Shown one piece after another: positions 62,118 to 64,000 of a stretch of 64,000 nucleotides of DNA. The first letter of the stretch is position 1. Every line of letters begins with the position of its first letter. Position numbers and translations under genes: made by a program. The notes beneath the pieces are model-generated. The model worked only from the letters and a program-made list of their open reading frames with translations, was not told where the DNA came from and ran no database searches. Source of the stretch: Nocardiaceae bacterium (lineage in GTDB: Bacteria > Actinomycetota > Actinomycetes > Mycobacteriales > Mycobacteriaceae); NCBI GenBank assembly GCA_021372355.1, contig JAJFUQ010000007.1, positions 40,300 to 104,299 on the forward strand. Direction: 5' to 3'.

Positions 62118-63152
62118 GTGCCTATCGCAACGCCCGATGTGTACGCAGAGATGATCAAGCGTGCCAAGGAGAACCAGTTCGCTTTCCCGGCAATCAACGT
62201 GACGTCGTCGGAGACTCTGAACGCTGCCATCAAGGGCTTCGCGGACGCCGGCTCGGACGGCATCATCCAGTTCTCCACCGGCGGTGCGGAATTCGCTTCG
62301 GGACTCGGAATCAAGGACATGGTCGTCGGTGCCAGCGCGATGGCGGAATTCGCGCACGTGATCGCGGACAAGTACCCGATCACCATCGCGCTGCACACCG
62401 ACCACTGCCCGAAGGACAAGCTCGACACGTACGTCCGCCCGCTGCTCGCGATCTCGGAGGCGCGCGTCAAGGCTGGTCAGCTCCCGCTGTTCCAGTCCCA
62501 CATGTGGGACGGGTCGGCGATTCCGATGGAAGAAAACCTCGAGATCGCGGCGGACCTGCTGGCGCACGCCAAGGCCGCGAACATCATTCTCGAAGTCGAG
62601 ATCGGTGTCGTCGGTGGTGAGGAAGATGGCGTCGAGGCCGAGATCAACGAGAAGCTTTACACGTCGATGGCCGACTTCGAGCGCACGGTCGAGGTACTCG
62701 GAGCCGGTGAGAAGGGCGCGTACCTGCTCGCTGCGACGTTCGGCAACGTGCATGGTGTCTACAAGCCGGGCAACGTCAAGCTCAAGCCCACCGTTCTGCG
62801 CGACGGCCAGGCGGTCGCGTCGAAGAAGCTTGGTCTGGCGGAGGGCTCGAAGCCGTTCAACTTCGTCTTCCATGGCGGCTCGGGCTCGCTGAAGTCGGAG
62901 ATCGAAGAGGCGCTCAGCTACGGCGTCGTGAAGATGAACGTCGACACGGACACGCAGTACGCGTTCACGCGCCCGATCGCGGGACACATGTTCTCGAACT
63001 ACGACGGTGTTCTGAAGATCGACGGCGAGGTCGGAAACAAGAAGGTCTACGACCCGCGCAGCTACCTCAAGAAGGCCGAAGCCAACATGACGGCCCGCGT
63101 TCTCGAGGCCTGCCAGGACCTGAAGTCGGTCGGCAAGTCCGTCAGCGCCTGA
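62118..63152 (+). CDS. fba: Class II fructose-bisphosphate aldolase
   Basis: 344 residues, the same length and nearly the same sequence as M. tuberculosis Fba (Rv0363c). Zinc-dependent cleavage of fructose 1,6-bisphosphate in glycolysis, reversed in gluconeogenesis. Metal and substrate motifs are LHTDHCPKDKLD, FQSHMWDGSA, EIGVVGGEEDG, FGNVHGVYKPGNVKL and FHGGSGS. GTG start with CGGAGGAAG upstream. Convergent with the Rv0361-like gene. Confidence 0.98.
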   Translation: MPIATPDVYAEMIKRAKENQFAFPAINVTSSETLNAAIKGFADAGSDGIIQFSTGGAEFASGLGIKDMVVGASAMAEFAHVIADKYPITIALHTDHCPKDKLDTYVRPLLAISEARVKAGQLPLFQSHMWDGSAIPMEENLEIAADLLAHAKAANIILEVEIGVVGGEEDGVEAEINEKLYTSMADFERTVEVLGAGEKGAYLLAATFGNVHGVYKPGNVKLKPTVLRDGQAVASKKLGLAEGSKPFNFVFHGGSGSLKSEIEEALSYGVVKMNVDTDTQYAFTRPIAGHMFSNYDGVLKIDGEVGNKKVYDPRSYLKKAEANMTARVLEACQDLKSVGKSVSA

Positions 63153-63167
63153 CTCCGGTGCCGGTGT

Positions 63168-63701
63168 CTACTTGACGCCGGCGCCGACCCCGGCATCGCA
63201 CACTTTCCACTTATCGCCCGCGCGCTGCAGAGCCACCGTTCGAACGGTCTGCTGCGCGTGGGCGTTCGTGTGTGCGCTGACTTCCGCGAGCGCGTGGTTG
63301 CCGGTGACCTCGACTCTTTTGACCGAGTCGATGATCGGAACCGAATCGCGAGATGCGTCGTAGATCGCTGCGAACTGCGTCTCGTTGAGGCTGACGTAGT
63401 ACTCGTAGGCCTGGCCGCATGTCGTCGCGCGCAGCCCGGCGAGGTCGCCGCGTTTGACGGCCGTCATGTAGTCCTTGATCGCCGAATCGACTTTGTCGTC
63501 GTCGGTCGGCCCGCGCGACTTGTCGTAGGCGAACAGTCCGCCGACCGCGAGCGCGGCGAGGATGAGCACGAGCAGCACGATCTTCACCAGCCGCCGGAAG
63601 GTCTTCCCACGGGGCTTGCGTTGCTTCTGCGGGCTGGCCTCCGGTCCGATACGCTGCGGCATCGCCGGACGGCTGGTCACCTTGTCGTTGCTCTCCGACA
63701 C
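63168..63701 (-). CDS. Membrane-anchored protein, Rv0361-like
   Basis: 177 residues. A basic cytoplasmic start (SESNDKVTSRPAMPQR, KQRKPRGKTFRR) precedes one helix (about 38-58, VKIVLLVLILAALAVGGLFA) and an outer NTF2-like/DUF4878-like domain with IKDYMTAVKRGDLAGLRATTCG, VTGNHALAEVSAHTNAHAQQTVRTVALQRAGDKWKVCD. Two cysteines may pair. It matches Rv0361 in topology and place next to fba. GTG 63701 chosen with a -10 7 bases upstream. Confidence 0.85.
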   Translation of the reverse strand: MSESNDKVTSRPAMPQRIGPEASPQKQRKPRGKTFRRLVKIVLLVLILAALAVGGLFAYDKSRGPTDDDKVDSAIKDYMTAVKRGDLAGLRATTCGQAYEYYVSLNETQFAAIYDASRDSVPIIDSVKRVEVTGNHALAEVSAHTNAHAQQTVRTVALQRAGDKWKVCDAGVGAGVK

Positions 63702-63708
63702 GTGAGGC

Positions 63709-63714
63709 AGCCTA
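63709..63714 (-). promoter_or_regulatory. -10 element of the Rv0361-like gene
   Basis: TAGGCT on the minus strand, 7 bases before GTG 63701; leaderless start likely. Confidence 0.4.
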
Positions 63715-63740
63715 GCTATCTCGGGAACAACTTGTGTTGA

Positions 63741-64000
63741 ATGATGCCTATGACATCGTTCGGCGATCTTCTCGGTCCTCAACCGATACGACTTCCCGGT
63801 AATCCGGAAGTCGAAGAGGCACTCGAAGCCGGTGAGGATCCGACCGGCATTGCCGCGGCGAACCCCTCGTGCTCGATCGCGTGGGCCTACCTCGCCGAGG
63901 CTGCGCTCGACGCAGACCAGCCGGTCGCGGCTTACGCGTATGCCCGGACGGGCTACCACCGTGGGCTCGACCAACTCCGGCGCAACGGCTGGAAGGGTGC
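63741..64000 (+). CDS. DUF3151-family protein (Rv0360c-like), 5' part
   Basis: The first 86 codons are inside the window; the gene runs off the right edge. The translation has FGDLLGPQPIRLPGNPEVEEALEAGEDPTGIAAANPSCSIAWAYLAEAALD and AYAYARTGYHRGLDQLRRNGWKG, matching the DUF3151 family (Rv0360c, about 145 residues), of unknown function and helical repeat-like character. Starts ATG 63741, 63744 and 63750 are in frame; 63750 (MTSFGDLLG) gives the usual family N terminus. Confidence 0.88.
   Translation, partial: MMPMTSFGDLLGPQPIRLPGNPEVEEALEAGEDPTGIAAANPSCSIAWAYLAEAALDADQPVAAYAYARTGYHRGLDQLRRNGWKG

Overview
The window is a GC-rich (about 63-65 percent by eye) chromosomal segment of a mycolic-acid actinobacterium of the order Mycobacteriales, most like Gordonia, Williamsia, Nocardia or Rhodococcus. 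The genus cannot be fixed from the sequence alone. The assignment rests on FadE5, DesA3 with its reductase, ChoD, a wax ester synthase, EtfD, an iniBAC cluster, dnaK-grpE-dnaJ-hspR, and on gene order. Many genes are homologues of M. tuberculosis Rv0321-Rv0384 (dcd, aspC, etfD, a Rv0339c-like regulator, iniBAC, dnaK-grpE-dnaJ-hspR, clpB, a Rv0383c-like protein, pyrE, a Rv0380c-like methylase, DedA proteins, fba, and Rv0361- and Rv0360c-like proteins), rearranged and interleaved with other genes.

Layout. 1-15 kb is a lipid and sterol metabolism region: two hydrolases, a lipoprotein, a CaeA/Hip1-like secreted peptidase, fadE5, a small hydrolase, a methyltransferase, two very small genes (48 and 29 codons), a wax ester synthase, a PspC protein, choD, and the desA3 electron-transfer pair with a divergent PucR-type regulator. 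15-20 kb holds membrane proteins (FedB-like, CLC channel, an unknown), a decayed acyltransferase, tRNA-Gly(CCC) and dcd. 20-32 kb holds a membrane-anchored actin-fold-like protein, YibE/F, aspC, a predicted iron-regulated propeller lipoprotein, a CAP-domain protein, an EmbR-like regulator plus a kinase with a beta-propeller ectodomain, and etfD with a long low-complexity tail.

32-42 kb is the most unusual part. The iniBAC operon (glycine-rich IniB and two dynamin-like GTPases) faces a divergent three-gene operon of a membrane-anchored Hsp70-like protein, a LuxR-type regulator and a second membrane-anchored protein with a possible degenerate actin-like domain. The arrangement suggests one envelope-stress module. 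42-48.5 kb is the heat-shock regulon: dnaK-grpE-dnaJ-hspR and clpB. Both promoters carry an ECF-sigma-like element GGAACA-N17-GTT overlapped by HspR inverted repeats (three at dnaK, one at clpB).

48.5-64 kb holds a four-repeat secreted protein, a DUF2207 protein, a PAP2 enzyme, a two-domain glycosyltransferase, membrane proteins, an SDR, pyrE, an RNA methylase, two coupled DedA proteins, a WYL regulator facing an epoxide hydrolase across a palindrome, fba, and Rv0361- and Rv0360c-like genes (the last cut by the window end). No CRISPR array, insertion sequence, prophage or rRNA was seen. Fourteen genes appear to have leaderless starts (TANNNT 6-8 bases before ATG/GTG).
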